64,000 nucleotides of DNA from Lytechinus variegatus (GCF_018143015.1 NC_054756.1:18187361-18251360), one strand, 5' to 3'; numbered from the stretch's first letter, positions 48,601 to 60,465 are shown. Notes: a model not told the origin generated them from the sequence alone. Translations and numbers: made by a program.

Positions 48601-50135
48601 GTTTCTAGTTCGATGGCGCATTATTAAATGCCCATTATTGTTATCATAATACGCCTGTTCTCCAATTAAAAAAAAAACATGACCGTCTTGCACCCTCCCT
48701 TTGCTTATCAAATAACTCTGGTGCCGGCCCTTCGATATAGGCCTACATTGATTATTTCTAATGTACACTGTAAAAAACGCTGTTTAAAATGTCATGCAAA
48801 GCTTGTTTACTATCTAAACTTTACAGTAGTTTGACCATGCTTATTCTATTGATAATTAAGTATTGAGTATTTTATATGCCTTGATTAAACTGTTTAAATA
48901 TCTACTGTAAAATTCAAGACATGTAGTACACCAGCGTTAATTCCGTGTATGACAACTTGTAGGTCTGATAAGTTATCAAAGACAACCGTTTGAAGAAAAA
49001 TGCATTAATTTTGATATTTAATTTATGATATAGCACAATGCGTTATTGCTTAATCTGTGCTTTGTACTGGTCATCTGTTTTCGAGACGACTGTTCACTGC
49101 CGAGTAATCCTTTTTGTTCTTAAGGAGAAAAAAAATTCTTTATCAACCTTTCTCTAGAAAAAAATTATTATCTCAGAAGAGACCAGATTATATTAAACTT
49201 GGAACGAATTACATTGCTTTTTGATTCTTTTAGATTAATATTTTGAAATCTTATTTAAATACATCGATCCTCTTTCGCCCCACCCCCTTTGCAATCCTCA
49301 TAATTCGGCACATTTGGATCAAATACATGTATTACAAGGAGACTAGTAGACTAATTCCGCAAAAAATAAATGTCATAAATATAATTCTTGTAAAAAAAAT
49401 ATGCATATCAATGTTTGGTTATTTCTGAAATCCTCATGGGTTGTTGACATGGTTGGTGAGAAAAGAATCAATACAGTACTTACCAAAAGACAACACAGCT
49501 GCTGTTTTCTCCAGTAAGGGCAGGGCCGTGGAAAGGTCGTGAGAAAACACACTTTTGTGTGTTTATTTTCTTGATATACATGTATATAATTATCTACACC
49601 CACAAGTTTTTATTGGTCATCAGATCATAAACTTAATTATTAAAAAGAAAATAACTTTACTATAGACAAGGAGCTAAATAAATATGGTATATACATTTAG
49701 AACGAAATTTAACCCTTTTTATGCATTGTATACTAAAGTACCTATGTTAACGAAATGTGAATGGCGCCAGCACAAATATCATTGTACCACATGTAAAGCC
49801 CCATATTATTTGGGGGCTATATTTAGACTTAATAATCGCATTTAATTGTTTTATGATGGTATGTAGGCTGTTAAAAATGAAAACATGATATGAATGAATT
49901 GAATTAAAATAATCAGGGGGCGGCGCCAGGCTATTTTGATACTGGGCAGGAGGGCCTCAAGGACGTCATTAACTAAATTGAATAATTTTGGAAGACTGCA
50001 AAGATACATGATCCATCTAGTTCTTATTTTCTTAATTTTTATTACCATTTTTCCCCTTCTTTACTGCTGCTCCCACAACTTGAAAAATCAGAGGGCATTC
50101 GCTCCTGCTCCCCCAATGGTTGATGGTTCCGACCC
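48601..50135. other. Intergenic region
   Basis: No gene, RNA or clear element is supported here; AT-rich DNA with short low-complexity runs. Confidence 0.5.
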
Positions 50136-50320
50136 TGGGGGCCGTTTCATAAAGCTGTTCGTAAGTTAAAGAGCGACTTGAAAAACGACTGGCTATCCTT
50201 TCTTACGAGGTAAACCATCGCCAATTAACGTTTGGTGTATACCATTTAGGGCAAGAAAGGATCACCAATCGTTCTTAAAGTCGCTCTCAGCTTACGAACA
50301 TCTTTATTGAACTGCCCCAT
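50136..50320. repeat. Palindromic MITE
   Basis: GGGGGCCGTTTCATAAAGCT with 'gttcgtaagtta' and 'gagcgactt' at the left; 'aagtcgctctcagcttacga' and 'catctttattgaactgcccc' inverted at the right. Confidence 0.75.
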
Positions 50321-50376
50321 GTACTATAGGGTGTGTCAGGAATGGAGGTGGCTCCAGTGGGTATCTAGGCCAATGG

Positions 50377-50795
50377 CCCCCTTCTTACAAAGAGTTACGA
50401 TTGATCAGATCAATCTCAAGTATATGGGATCTACCAATGTCATAATTTTTCTTTAGGGAAATTTGCTCAATATCCTTGGAAAACCAAGAGGAGCATACTG
50501 CATTGTCAAAAAGACGGTAAATATATGCATTTACGTCTAGAAAGTATCTTGAACAAACTCCAATTCTGTATTCTCTTCATTGGCTCCCCATACATCACCG
50601 TATCTCTTTCAGAGTTCTCATTCTCACCTTTACAATACTCAATGGCCAATCCCCAAAATATCTCACAGATCTCATTTCTTTACGTTCTAATACATACCTC
50701 CTCTAGACCTCTTCGTTCATCGTCTACAATGCAGTTAACTCCTGGACTGGCGTTTGAAATCACAATTCTTTCTGCAACAGTCCCCTGTAGTCGGG
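50377..50795 (+). mobile_element. LINE reverse-transcriptase fragment inside a MITE-like frame
   Basis: 50576 onward reads LHWLPIHHRISFRVLILTFT then 'ILNGQSPKYLTDLISL' with an in-frame stop, the C-terminal region of a non-LTR reverse transcriptase. It is bracketed by 'cttcttacaaagagttacga' at 50382 and 'cacaattctttctgcaacag' at 50760, which look like inverted MITE ends. Confidence 0.65.
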
Positions 50796-51869
50796 TTTTA
50801 TTAGTATAAATGTATCATGATAAAGCATGACAACCAATATTGGCGAGTTTTAATCCAAATCTGAATGATGAAATTATAACAAAAGGGAAATAACATTGTT
50901 CCATGTTTTAAACCCTTCTTCCCTTGGTTTTGTTTAGTAAAATACATCCCCCCAAAAAATAAATAAATAAAAATAGAGAGAGAACACCGCACTGCTGTCG
51001 CCCTCTGTCCCCTGTAATGCTGCCCAACTTGAGTATAAGTAGCATTGGAATTTTTTTGGAATAAGTTTTATACAAAATTTGAAAAACGGGACATTATAGA
51101 TTTTGTTCCATCTCAGTCCCATCTCCAAACTTTGACAAAATTGCCCCCCGCGCCTATTTTTTTTTCATTGAATGTTTTAGAGTAAGAGAAATTATCTGAA
51201 ATACCGTTTTTATTGTCCAGCTGGGATTTCAGTAATTAACTGATAATCATTTTTAGGTCTACCTACGTTTTCCGTAAAGGTTTGTCACACGTAATCATTC
51301 TTGATATTATTGTTATACCAAATATCTCTCTTTCTCTCTCATAACACACTTGTATCTTAGTATTCACATTCCGTATGTTACTTTGCTGCCCAGGTAATTA
51401 TATGAAAAAATGGATAGAATGACAAATGTTTAATAGAAAATGGTATTCGATTTAATAAATTCATTCGTGTAACAAAAACCAGCAATATACATAATAGAAA
51501 CATACAAAACATTATAGAAGATTACATTTAATTACATATGAAATAGACAAACATGATAAGAAAGTACAACTTTTTTTTTTTCAGATTCATTTAAAAGAGT
51601 TAATACGCCCGTTAATCATGTCTCGGAATATTTTGCCAAATTCGATTCATTATCAAATATCCTTCATTTTAATCAAACGATGATATTCCAGTTTACGTTT
51701 AAAAATTTAGTTTCCTTAAGATTGTTTTGACAATGTTGCATCAATTTGGGAATTATAGGACATTAACCAGGCAACTTACAAATATAAATTATAATAATCA
51801 ATTAATCATAACCATGATTTTGTTGACATACGAAGAAGACAGGTGTTTGACCAGAGCCTACTGACTGAT

Positions 51870-52019
51870 CTGGGGTCCGTTGCAGAAAGAGATGCGTTTA
51901 AACGCAAGTCAAAAAATCAATCGCAAATCCCAAATGTGAGCTGTTGATTGGTTGAAATACAAGTTGCGCATGATTTTTAGAATTGCGATTGATTGCAACT
52001 CTTTCTGCAACGGGCCCAG
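51870..52019. repeat. Palindromic MITE (family with 28892-29043)
   Basis: CTGGGGTCCGTTGCAGAAAG at the left and the reverse complement of 'ctttctgcaacgggcccag' at the right. The interior 'cgtttaaacgcaagtcaaaa' is shared with the copy in CC2D1 intron 12. Confidence 0.75.
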
Positions 52020-55000
52020 TTCTGATATCCGTATAGGTCAGTGCTCGGCCGGGTGGTCGGGTCCCGTCTTCACAAAGAATTGCGAGTTATCAATACCTTC
52101 TATGGAAAGCCAAATGGGCCTTATTTCCTTTTCCCCGTCAGAAAATGCACTTGGAAACAATGAAATAAAAAATATTGATTACTTGTTACTTTTATATATG
52201 CACGGTTATCTGTATAATTATATCTTTTGAAATGTGTAACTGAACGGTAATGATTGGTAATGGTGCTATGCATGGTTTCAATAGTTTTGTTGATAATAAT
52301 TATGATCAAACGGAAATCCCCTAAATGCTGTTCCCAATATTTTTGAGGCATTACAACCCCAGGCCGCTCCGTAGAAGTACTGAAGTCCTACATGAAGGCC
52401 TATATGCAGGCCGCATTAAAATTGCAATTAACAATATTCAACTCGAAGGCAGTGGATATAAAACATATATATCACAAATATAGCACGTACCATTAATGGT
52501 GTTTGTTAATATTAATAATCTTTTTTCGTCAGAATGGAGTTACTATAATTGCAACTTTACACCAAAAACCGTTCAGTTTTATACAATCATTTTTTTCCAT
52601 TCAGAGCAGATCGATTTGTGTAGCCTTCGTACTCGCCCACGTAATGGTGCCTATATTCTGTTTCATACAATATGCTCCCACGCCCAGGCCGATTTTAATA
52701 TGCCCTCTTCTTTTTTCAAATCATTATCGACAGACAAGCTACTCTGACAGAGTTTCTCTGAAAAACACTCGAACCAGAACCTTATACTACCAGCAACGAT
52801 CCGTTTTAGAGGTTACATATAAAAGTTGCGTCTACATTATTATGAATGTGTTCATTCTTTCGATCAGTTCACGTATATAGTACTGTATATAGACTGGGTG
52901 TGTCCATACAGATTGAATTTAATGTCTGTTATGAACATGGTATGAACATCTGCTGTTAAATGATATGGCAGAGTCAAGAGTGACTACCCCTGCAATTACA
53001 AATGAACAATACCATCCATAATTATGGTGTCCAACATGACCCGAAACATGGGTTGAATAATGGCACGAGGTAAATAGGATAGACAAGTAATGGGCAGTTT
53101 GTTTGTATTAACATGATTAACACACTGCAAAACAATGTACATTGATTAGAAAGAACCAAGTTAAATACCAGTTTGAATATGAAATACCGTGCTAACGTAA
53201 ACTAACGAGTTTGTGATGAAAATACCGATTAGCCAGCGTTTTTGTTGCTGCTTATTTCAATTTTGTATTGCATTCACGATTGTATTCAAAATTACTTTAT
53301 ACGCATAGTCAAAATCGGTCAGTGACTGATAGAAGTATCAATGATAAAAAAATATATAAAAACTGAACACAGAAATTGAAGTTCAGCAAGAATATTCTTA
53401 CTGGTGGCTTAATTGCTTTCGATATTGAGCTGATGTGAGGGAACAACTTCTTGTTTGACTGTGGTAGGCATAAGAGCCTATAATTTTCAACAGAACTGAT
53501 AATATCAAAAAGGGTATTTTTTAATGGTTTTTAAGTTGAACCTGTGTGAATAAAAGAAACTCGTCGCTTAACACCTTCACCCGCCTCCCAGCTCCCTACA
53601 CAATGACGACATTAAGAACGTAATGTGTGAAGTCAACCAGTGTTTCTTTTAGATGTTAACGAATTCAGAGTTAATCTTTAATGAAAAAAAATAAAGTGTG
53701 TCTGAAATGTAGTGGGAGTAAATTTTGATTAAATTTGGAACGGAAAAGAATATAATATTCGCTTTTTTAGAGTGACCCAATGATCAATCAAGCAGGACTG
53801 ATGACTGAAGTCAAGAGTTGAAATTATAAACATTCACTCACAATTTGATAAAAGTCCACAATTATTATTGAAACTTTATTCCTTCAAGTGTGAACCTTTT
53901 CAATGATTTATTTTGAGTAGTAAAGTACGTGACCTGAGGGGTTGTGACAGTATGAGCAACCGGGGAGTAAAAATTAAAGCGTGAACTACGACAATGTTCG
54001 GTCAAGCGGGAGAGCCTATCCGAGATAAAACTTGAAGTTCATAAGATCAAGTCTGAGAAATAATGAAAAAGAGTGAGTTATTAGAATATCAGACTTCTAT
54101 GTACTTTATCCTAATTATGTAAAAGTTTATATGTGCCTCGCAAAAAGATGCCAATTAATGAATTAGGATTCCTGTTATACTTGTCCTATAGATTAACATG
54201 CAAACGACCATCTAATACTTCCATATCCATACCTTCTCCTCTAGCTATTCTCATGATTATGTCGAGATTTGAACCATGTTAAAACGAGAATTTTCTTTTC
54301 CCCTTCAAACTTAAACATTAGAACAATCATGACATGATTAACGGTTACAAAAATATGATCACAATGTTTGTTTTTTTTCGATTTTTTTCTTTCATTTTCT
54401 GTTTAAAAAGATATACACATATGGTATACAAACGAGTAACGACTGTGTAGGCGTCTTTGAAAACAACACTTCATGATAAAAGATATATTGCAAATTATTA
54501 AAAACAATGATTGATTGCTTCACTCGATATTATGCAAATCGATAAATTGATTTGTTTACACAAGACCTTGGGAACTAGCTCAGTAACCCAAATTCAAGCA
54601 GATAGCTGATAATTTCTTGTTCTCATTGAAACTCGTTTTTAATTGTGCATAGTTAGTTCTGGTCATATCATTATTTTATAGTATCATATTTTAATTCATT
54701 TTCTTCGATAAGTGGTGGAATTTAGTGGAAATTATTCAACTGTTGCATAGATTGACGCCATCCACTTAATCTGGCCATAGAGCTATTACTAGCTCTATGA
54801 TCTGGCTATAGGCCCATCCAAAAGTTCAAATAAATATGATAACAAATTGATTTGTAATAAAAAGCTCAATTGATGCAAAAAAATATTTTACTAAGCATAA
54901 AAAGGTAAGTAGGATTGATTTGGGGAGCATTAGATTTTTAATAGAAGAATAAGCAGTCAGGCTCCCCAGTGGAATACCATTTGGATTATAATGCACAAAA

Positions 55001-55490
55001 TGCTATTTGCGTAAGAGCCAATCATTGCGTCTGCAAATTTTAAAACATAACTAAGCAACCGATAGCCCATATGGAAGACGATACCATTTACAAATACTCG
55101 AGAGATAATGTACTTTTTTAGTACGGTAGGAAGACTGCATTCATATTGCTAAGACTTGAATTGCGTGTGAACTGTGTCCATTATATTACTATTTTTCCGA
55201 CTGATATAGACTGTTGATATAGTCATTCTCGTGGGTCCCTGCCCAACACTTATGATAAGTATCTACCATGCAGTTAAATCATAAATATGTAAAAATTATA
55301 AGATTACAATATTACATTTCAAACTTAATTGCATGAGTGGATCGAATTTCTTTGATAATTCAATGATCATCCCTTGAGGATATTGAAATCTATGTGAGGC
55401 AGTTCGTATCATTCCTCACTATCATCATTACTTGGAACACCTACTCATTACAAATTATTGATCAAACTAACCTTATTGTGACGTCATAAC
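52020..55490. other. Intergenic region downstream of mos
   Basis: I see nothing that supports a gene. 52055-52120 carries part of a 'cttcacaaagaattgcga' MITE end. The rest is unstructured AT-rich DNA. Confidence 0.5.
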
Positions 55491-55496
55491 TTTATT
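55491..55496 (-). terminator. Candidate mos polyadenylation signal AATAAA
   Basis: TTTATT on the plus strand, i.e. AATAAA in the transcript, about 600 nt after the stop codon. Confidence 0.35.
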
Positions 55497-55683
55497 CATC
55501 TTCATCAAATCTATGAAATAGATACAACCGGACTTGCCTTTTATGTATACCAAGTACTTCTTGTATGATTTCGTGGATCTATGAAAGATCCCAAGGCACA
55601 TGCTTTAGTCAGCATAAAGTTGCCATAAAGATCGACGATAACAATGACTCCATAGTATTTCAACAATGGCAGTCAATTACAAT

Positions 55684-55852
55684 ACAATATAAAAATTATT
55701 ACAGGAGGATTTAAATCAAACAACGTGTAATATTATTAAAAACAAGTTAAGTTAACAAAATCAGACTATCATGGAGACCTTATTATGTCATCAAAGTACA
55801 ATGTAACAAAGAAATTGCAATAATTGAGCATACATTATTTGTATTAAAAAAA
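55684..55852 (-). promoter_or_regulatory. CPE-like U-rich elements in the mos 3' UTR
   Basis: On the mRNA strand TTTTTTTAAT (55843-55852), TTTTTAAT (55735-55742) and TTTTTAT (55689-55695) match cytoplasmic polyadenylation element consensus forms bound by CPEB. Known biology is that mos mRNA is translated on maturation through CPEs. Function here is inferred. AAATAA-type hexamers are further away than in Xenopus mos. Confidence 0.4.
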
Positions 55853-55858
55853 TCTGAC

Positions 55859-55915
55859 CTCGAGGTCAGAATGGTCTGCAATCATAATATATTTTGCAGA
55901 ACCAACTCGAGGTTG
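55859..55915 (-). repeat. Short hairpin in the mos 3' UTR region
   Basis: CTCGAGGTC and GGTCTGCAA on one side pair with TTGCAGAACC and CTCGAG on the other around an AT-rich loop of about 12 bases. Confidence 0.45.
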
Positions 55916-56094
55916 ACGGCGTCGATGAGGTCAATGGAATGTCATCCAACGTGACTGCCACTGGCCAAAGAAGGCAGGTCAATGGTGTCAGGTGCGAAAT
56001 GAAATCTTGCTCTGAAATTCCCAAACTTCAACCATCAATTAGCTGACAGTGATTGTCAGCAGTTAGATGGGAGTTCGGTCGTTGGTACTGTCGT

Positions 56095-57354
56095 TCAAGC
56101 GACGTCATCGACACCGAGACGCATCTCCAGCTCTCTCATGATCTCCCTTGCAGTCGGTCGGTCTTCGGGTTGTTTCGGCCAAGCCTTCGTGATAAGACGG
56201 CGATACCAGTCGTTTTCTATCTCGTTCTCGTTGTCGGGGAACTTTGGTCGCATGTCCTTGGCGACGACCCCGAAGATGACAACATGATGATTCTCCCCTG
56301 CGTACGGCGTCTCTCGCGTTAACATCTGCCAAAGTGTGATCCCAAACGAATAGATATCGGCTTTGGTCGTAGGCGCGTCACCACACAACAGCTCCGGTGC
56401 ACGATATCCGCAGGTACCAGTTAGGTAGGATCGATTTGTAGGGCTTCTGAGACCTTTGCCATTCGAGCCAAAGACTTGTTGAGAACATCCATAATCACAT
56501 AAGCGACAAACATCGTAATCATCGACAATGACATTCGCTGGCTTGACGTCCAAGTGAGCAATGTTATGTGCATGGGTATATTGCAAGGCACGGATAATGT
56601 GAAGAGCGAAATTCGAACGGCGTGCCAGCGTCAACCTCTCTGAAGTTTCGTTGATCAGCTGTTGAAGGTTCCGCTTCCCCGCGTACTCCATGATGATAAA
56701 AGCACCAGCGTCGAAGTCTTCGACAGCACTTGTGGCTAGCACGTTGACGATGTTCTCGTGCTTTAAGTACAGGGCATTGACTTCCGCGCGAAAGCTCTGA
56801 AGCATCGCTGCGGCATTTGTCCTTCGTGGGCGCAGTACCTTGACGGCCACTCGTTGACCGCAGTACTTCCCGACAAACACTGATCCAAACCCGCCACTGC
56901 CAATCAAACCTTCCACATGAAAGTCGTCCGTAAGAAGATCCCTTGGCCTCACTGACACAGTATCATTGTTGTTATCCGTGACACAGTGGTATGTTGTCCT
57001 TGACGCATGCTGGTGCGTTATGATCCTAAACTTTGAATTCATAAGTGACTCCTCCATCTGAAATTCACTGTCTCCTTTTAAGATAAAAGCACTCTGAAGT
57101 CCCACTGATTTTTTCCTCTTTCCTCTAGAATTGTGACAATATACCTCTGCTGAGTGATATTCTCTTGTCTTAATCACACAGTCAGTGTGTCTCCTTCGTT
57201 TGAGATCAAACGTTTCTGAATCACAATCTCTGGGCGCTAAAAGGTTTTCAGTGGATATTGTCCTCTTCGAGCGTTGCAGGTATGCCTGATATATCCGCAG
57301 AAAGGCGAAATGCCGAGACAAAAGCCTTAGAATCACTTCGAATATTTTCGTCAT
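56095..57354 (-). CDS. mos: Mos serine/threonine kinase (oocyte MAPKKK), single exon
   Basis: Mos phosphorylates MEK to activate the MAPK pathway during oocyte meiosis. From ATG 57354 the frame is 419 aa with no intron; vertebrate mos is also intronless. Kinase motifs, in residues from this ATG: glycine loop GSGGFGSV (152-159), VAVK lysine K172, helix-C glutamate E191, catalytic loop HLDVKPAN (267-274) with the HLD form typical of Mos, metal-binding motif CDYGCS (286-291) with Tyr where DFG has Phe, and GYRAPELL (316-323). 'KADIYSFGITLWQMLTRETP' is strongly Mos-like. The N-terminal extension (about 140 residues before the kinase) is longer than the roughly 60 in human Mos. Starts further in, at 57057 (MEESLMN) or 57042, would give a more usual length. 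The ORF does extend upstream to 57399, but only with a GTG. Confidence 0.92.
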   Translation of the reverse strand: MTKIFEVILRLLSRHFAFLRIYQAYLQRSKRTISTENLLAPRDCDSETFDLKRRRHTDCVIKTREYHSAEVYCHNSRGKRKKSVGLQSAFILKGDSEFQMEESLMNSKFRIITHQHASRTTYHCVTDNNNDTVSVRPRDLLTDDFHVEGLIGSGGFGSVFVGKYCGQRVAVKVLRPRRTNAAAMLQSFRAEVNALYLKHENIVNVLATSAVEDFDAGAFIIMEYAGKRNLQQLINETSERLTLARRSNFALHIIRALQYTHAHNIAHLDVKPANVIVDDYDVCRLCDYGCSQQVFGSNGKGLRSPTNRSYLTGTCGYRAPELLCGDAPTTKADIYSFGITLWQMLTRETPYAGENHHVVIFGVVAKDMRPKFPDNENEIENDWYRRLITKAWPKQPEDRPTAREIMRELEMRLGVDDVA

Positions 57355-57399
57355 TGTTCTTGTCAGCTGTGACTTCCAATAACTCGAATAGAAAGGCAC

Positions 57400-58219
57400 A
57401 GCAATGCGCTGGCAATTGTCATGTCAATCGAGTGAGAGTGAAAATGGTAATTGATTGTTAAGAAAATCTCGGCATTTTGCGAGGCAAATGTATATGCTTC
57501 TCATCTGCATAACGATGTAAACAGCGACAGGTGCATAAAGTGGTCTAGACTTTTATTGATTTATTTCAGCCTACCCTGGGCAACCTAGTGGTGTTATTTT
57601 GTTTAAATGGGAACGCTTAATATCCCAATCATTGCAGTATTGTAAATTTGAAAATAAAAGGCATGATCAAAATACCACAGACATTGAAAGAAAGAGATAC
57701 CGCAATCTGCAATCATATCCTTTGAAATGTCAATTTGAAGATTAATTCAGGAGTGTTTCATGACTTAGCTCATATTTCTGTGCCCTCATACTCATCTAAC
57801 TGTCAGTGTATGCATGGTATGCTAGCTAGCAATAACACATCTCTGAAATCCAAGAATTTCGTGTTTCTTATCACATAGAGGCAGAAGTAACAGTGATAAG
57901 ATTAATATTTTTCAATAAGGAATGCGATGCCAGAAAAGGGATGTTATCCAGCGTGAAGTACAGAAAAGTTCCAAAAATAACGACAGTCATTTATGATGAA
58001 AGTTTCGAATGTATATGATCAGGACATAAAGTCCATAGAGCAAGATCGATTTGTCAAGATAGTAGTCAACTCGAGGAGTTCGGTCTCGAAAATCCATTTA
58101 CAATTTTCCAGTCGATCAAAAGTCCACATTGCATTAAAACGATTTGTCATTAGCCAAAGTATAATTTTGCAAATAAAAATGAATGATGCTTATCCATGGG
58201 ATGTTAGCATCTTTGCTAA
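57400..58219. other. Region upstream of mos
   Basis: Should hold the mos promoter. No TATA box or other element could be assigned. 57570-57595 (cagcctaccctgggcaacct) looks like a remnant of a SINE/LINE tail. Confidence 0.4.
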
Positions 58220-58480
58220 TTATTGTTGCGTCTCCTCGTTTATATTATGATCATCGCGTCTATGGTATTTCTGAAGTATAGCTCTGGAGTAGCTCTGGAG
58301 GAATCTTCTGAAACTTGATCCTGGTTGAGTCTTCGCAGTACAGTTGGTTCCGTCACAGATTTGCCCCATTGCAACCTCCAAAGTATTTCCATCAGCAAGG
58401 ATTGCAGTAGAGCAAACACACTTTAAGCGGCTAGATATGGTTAATAATACAAGTATACAATTGTGGTACACCCAGAACAT
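58220..58480 (-). CDS. Orphan ORF with signal-peptide-like N terminus (doubtful)
   Basis: An 86-aa frame with a real ATG: MFWVYHNCILVLLTISS is a plausible hydrophobic leader. The rest has four Cys (CVC, QICDGTNC) and a basic tail with RR pairs, reminiscent of a small secreted precursor. A CAG acceptor-like site lies directly before the ATG, so it could also be an internal exon. No family is recognised, and chance remains the leading explanation. Confidence 0.15.
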   Translation of the reverse strand: MFWVYHNCILVLLTISSRLKCVCSTAILADGNTLEVAMGQICDGTNCTAKTQPGSSFRRFLQSYSRAILQKYHRRDDHNINEETQQ

Positions 58481-58830
58481 GAACTGTTAAGTAAAAGATA
58501 CTCTGTCGAATTGTCTGTAAGCTGGTAGAGCATAGGTCTCGATACTTGAAGCAATGACATTATCAAGGTAATACCGGCAAAACACATCCACACCCGTCAA
58601 CCGACAGGCGTCGAATAGTAAGGGAGGCACGTCGGTAGTAATGTGTATGCATTTTTATTATTTTTCTTACTGTATTACATTTCAGTATTGCTTTTCCCTG
58701 TGTATCAGTAATTGTGTTAGATGAGTAAAGACCATATGACAGGCGATACCAGCATATTTCATAGCACACAAGAGATCGATTACCTATTATTGAGATTACA
58801 AGATAAAGGTGCGTATACTGTCGCTATCCG

Positions 58831-58831
<1 letters not shown>

Positions 58832-58863
<32 letters not shown>
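58832..58863. repeat. (TA)n microsatellite
   Basis: Uninterrupted TA dinucleotides, about 15 units. Confidence 0.95.
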
Positions 58864-58866
<3 letters not shown>

Positions 58867-59569
58867 TTATTTTACCATGATGTTTAAGTTCACAGAATAA
58901 TGACACAAGACATGAAGAACGGGTCAAGATAAGTGGTCTTCGATTCAACAATAATGACAATGGATGTTCAGTCGACCCTAATTATGATGGCACATTAATT
59001 TTTTTTATCATAGGTAGTGCTAAATCGAGATAACTGATGGAAACAATAATTTTTTATTTGAAAAGATTAAAGCAAATGAGGGAGAAAATGGAAACTCAAA
59101 AGCAAAACAACGAAGCGACCGAGCTTGTCAGGGAGCGGCTTTTGCATTTAAAAAAAGTGAAATTGGAGGATATCGTGCACACTTTTGGCGATTTGTGTAA
59201 AAATATTCATTAAAAAATACAAGTTTTTCAAAGTGCCATTGAAATTTCGAAGCTACAGGGGGCCCAAAATGCTTGTAAGGCCATATACGCAGCGGAAGGG
59301 GGGGGGGTAGTTGATTCCTCCTCCGCTGCGTATCCTTCCAAACGAACATTAATTTTTTTGTTACCTTGTTAACCCTTTCAAATTTTCAATGTTAACGCTC
59401 TTGCTTCAACAGTATGACCCCCCCAACAAAAAAAATCATGGTCATAGGGGGCTAGGGGAATCCAAAATACAATAAAAGGGGGATGGTGAGAGAGAGAAAG
59501 AGAGAGAGGGGGGGGGCAGAGAGGGGAGAGGGAGAGTGGGGGTGCCGTAAGAAATAGAGACAAACATAA

Positions 59570-59890
59570 CTAGGCCTTCTTTCTTTCTTTCTTTCTCTCA
59601 TTTTTTCATTCTTTCTTTTTCTTTCGCTTTTTCTTCTCTTTTCTTCTTTCATTTGCTTTTTAATCCCCCTCTACTTCCGTCCTTTCTTTCTTTGTCTCTT
59701 TCTCTTCCTCATTGTCACCTTCATCTTCTTATCTTTATTTTCTACCTTTCTTTAATTCCTTTCTTTCTGTTTTTCCCTGTTCTTCAAGATCTTCTCCCTT
59801 TCTTCTTCTGTTTTTTAATGTGTTTTTTTTCCTCCTCCTTTTCTATTTCTACCCTTTTCCCGTTATTCTCTATGTTCTTTCTGATCTTTG
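59570..59890 (+). repeat. Polypyrimidine tract (CTTT/TCTT)n
   Basis: About 320 bp of nearly pure C/T on the plus strand, preceded by a short polypurine (GA/G)n tract at 59487-59540. The Phe/Leu/Ser-rich frames here are compositional. Confidence 0.85.
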
Positions 59891-59933
59891 CAGATAATCA
59901 TTCTTCATAGCATTTATCATCTGAGCCGACAAA

Positions 59934-60119
59934 CATTGGCGGCGGAAGCCAAAAATTTTAGGAGGGGACAACCAAAAAAAAAAAAAAAGGGTCTCAACCC
60001 AAACATTTTAGGGGGGGACGTAGGAAAATTAATTGATAAGCAAAAAAAAAAAAAAAAAAAAAGGTCTTCAACAACAAATTTAGGGGGGACACGTCCCCCC
60101 CCCGCTTCCGCCGCCTATG
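59934..60119. mobile_element. hAT-type MITE, 186 bp, with perfect 8-bp target duplication
   Basis: CATTGGCGGCGGAAGC at the left and GCTTCCGCCGCCTATG at the right are inverted (one mismatch). CCGACAAA occurs immediately outside both ends (59926-59933 and 60120-60127). The interior has two or three copies of 'aattttaggggggac' separated by poly(A) runs. Confidence 0.85.
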
Positions 60120-60163
60120 CCGACAAATCACGTGAAAGAGGAAATACTTCCAGTAGCCTAGGC

Positions 60164-60226
60164 CAGGGACCATTTCATGAAAGCTAGTTGTCAGCAGTCA
60201 GTGCTGACAGCTTTCATGAAGCGCCA
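60164..60226. repeat. Short palindrome
   Basis: CATTTCATGAAAGCTAGTTG with 'tcagca' pairs with 'tgctgacagctttcatgaag' around about 6 bases. Confidence 0.7.
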
Positions 60227-60385
60227 CACAATAAATGTTCCTTTACGATTCAAGATGAATGCTGAATATTATTTCTTCTATAGTTCAACCGAAAGCGATT
60301 GATTGTTGGTCTTCTTTTCACTTTTATTCATCACAAGTCCATACAAAGTACATTAAAAAAAACTCATTCAATTGACTGGAGAAAT

Positions 60386-60465
60386 ACAAACAAGCAAACA
60401 CACAAACAAACGAACGAACAAACAAACAAACAAGCAGACAGACATACAGACAGACAAACAAAAAA
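60386..60465 (+). repeat. (CAAA)n/(CAGA)n microsatellite
   Basis: Tetranucleotide repeats caaa, cgaa, caga and poly(A). The frames translating it are compositional. Confidence 0.9.

Noticed and set aside
57355..57399. Upstream extension of the mos frame to 57399
   Set aside because: The first codon there is GTG, not ATG; the first true ATG is at 57354.
58505..58570. tRNA-like stretch ('agctggtagagc')
   Set aside because: Only an A-box-like string; no B box at the right distance and no cloverleaf pairing.
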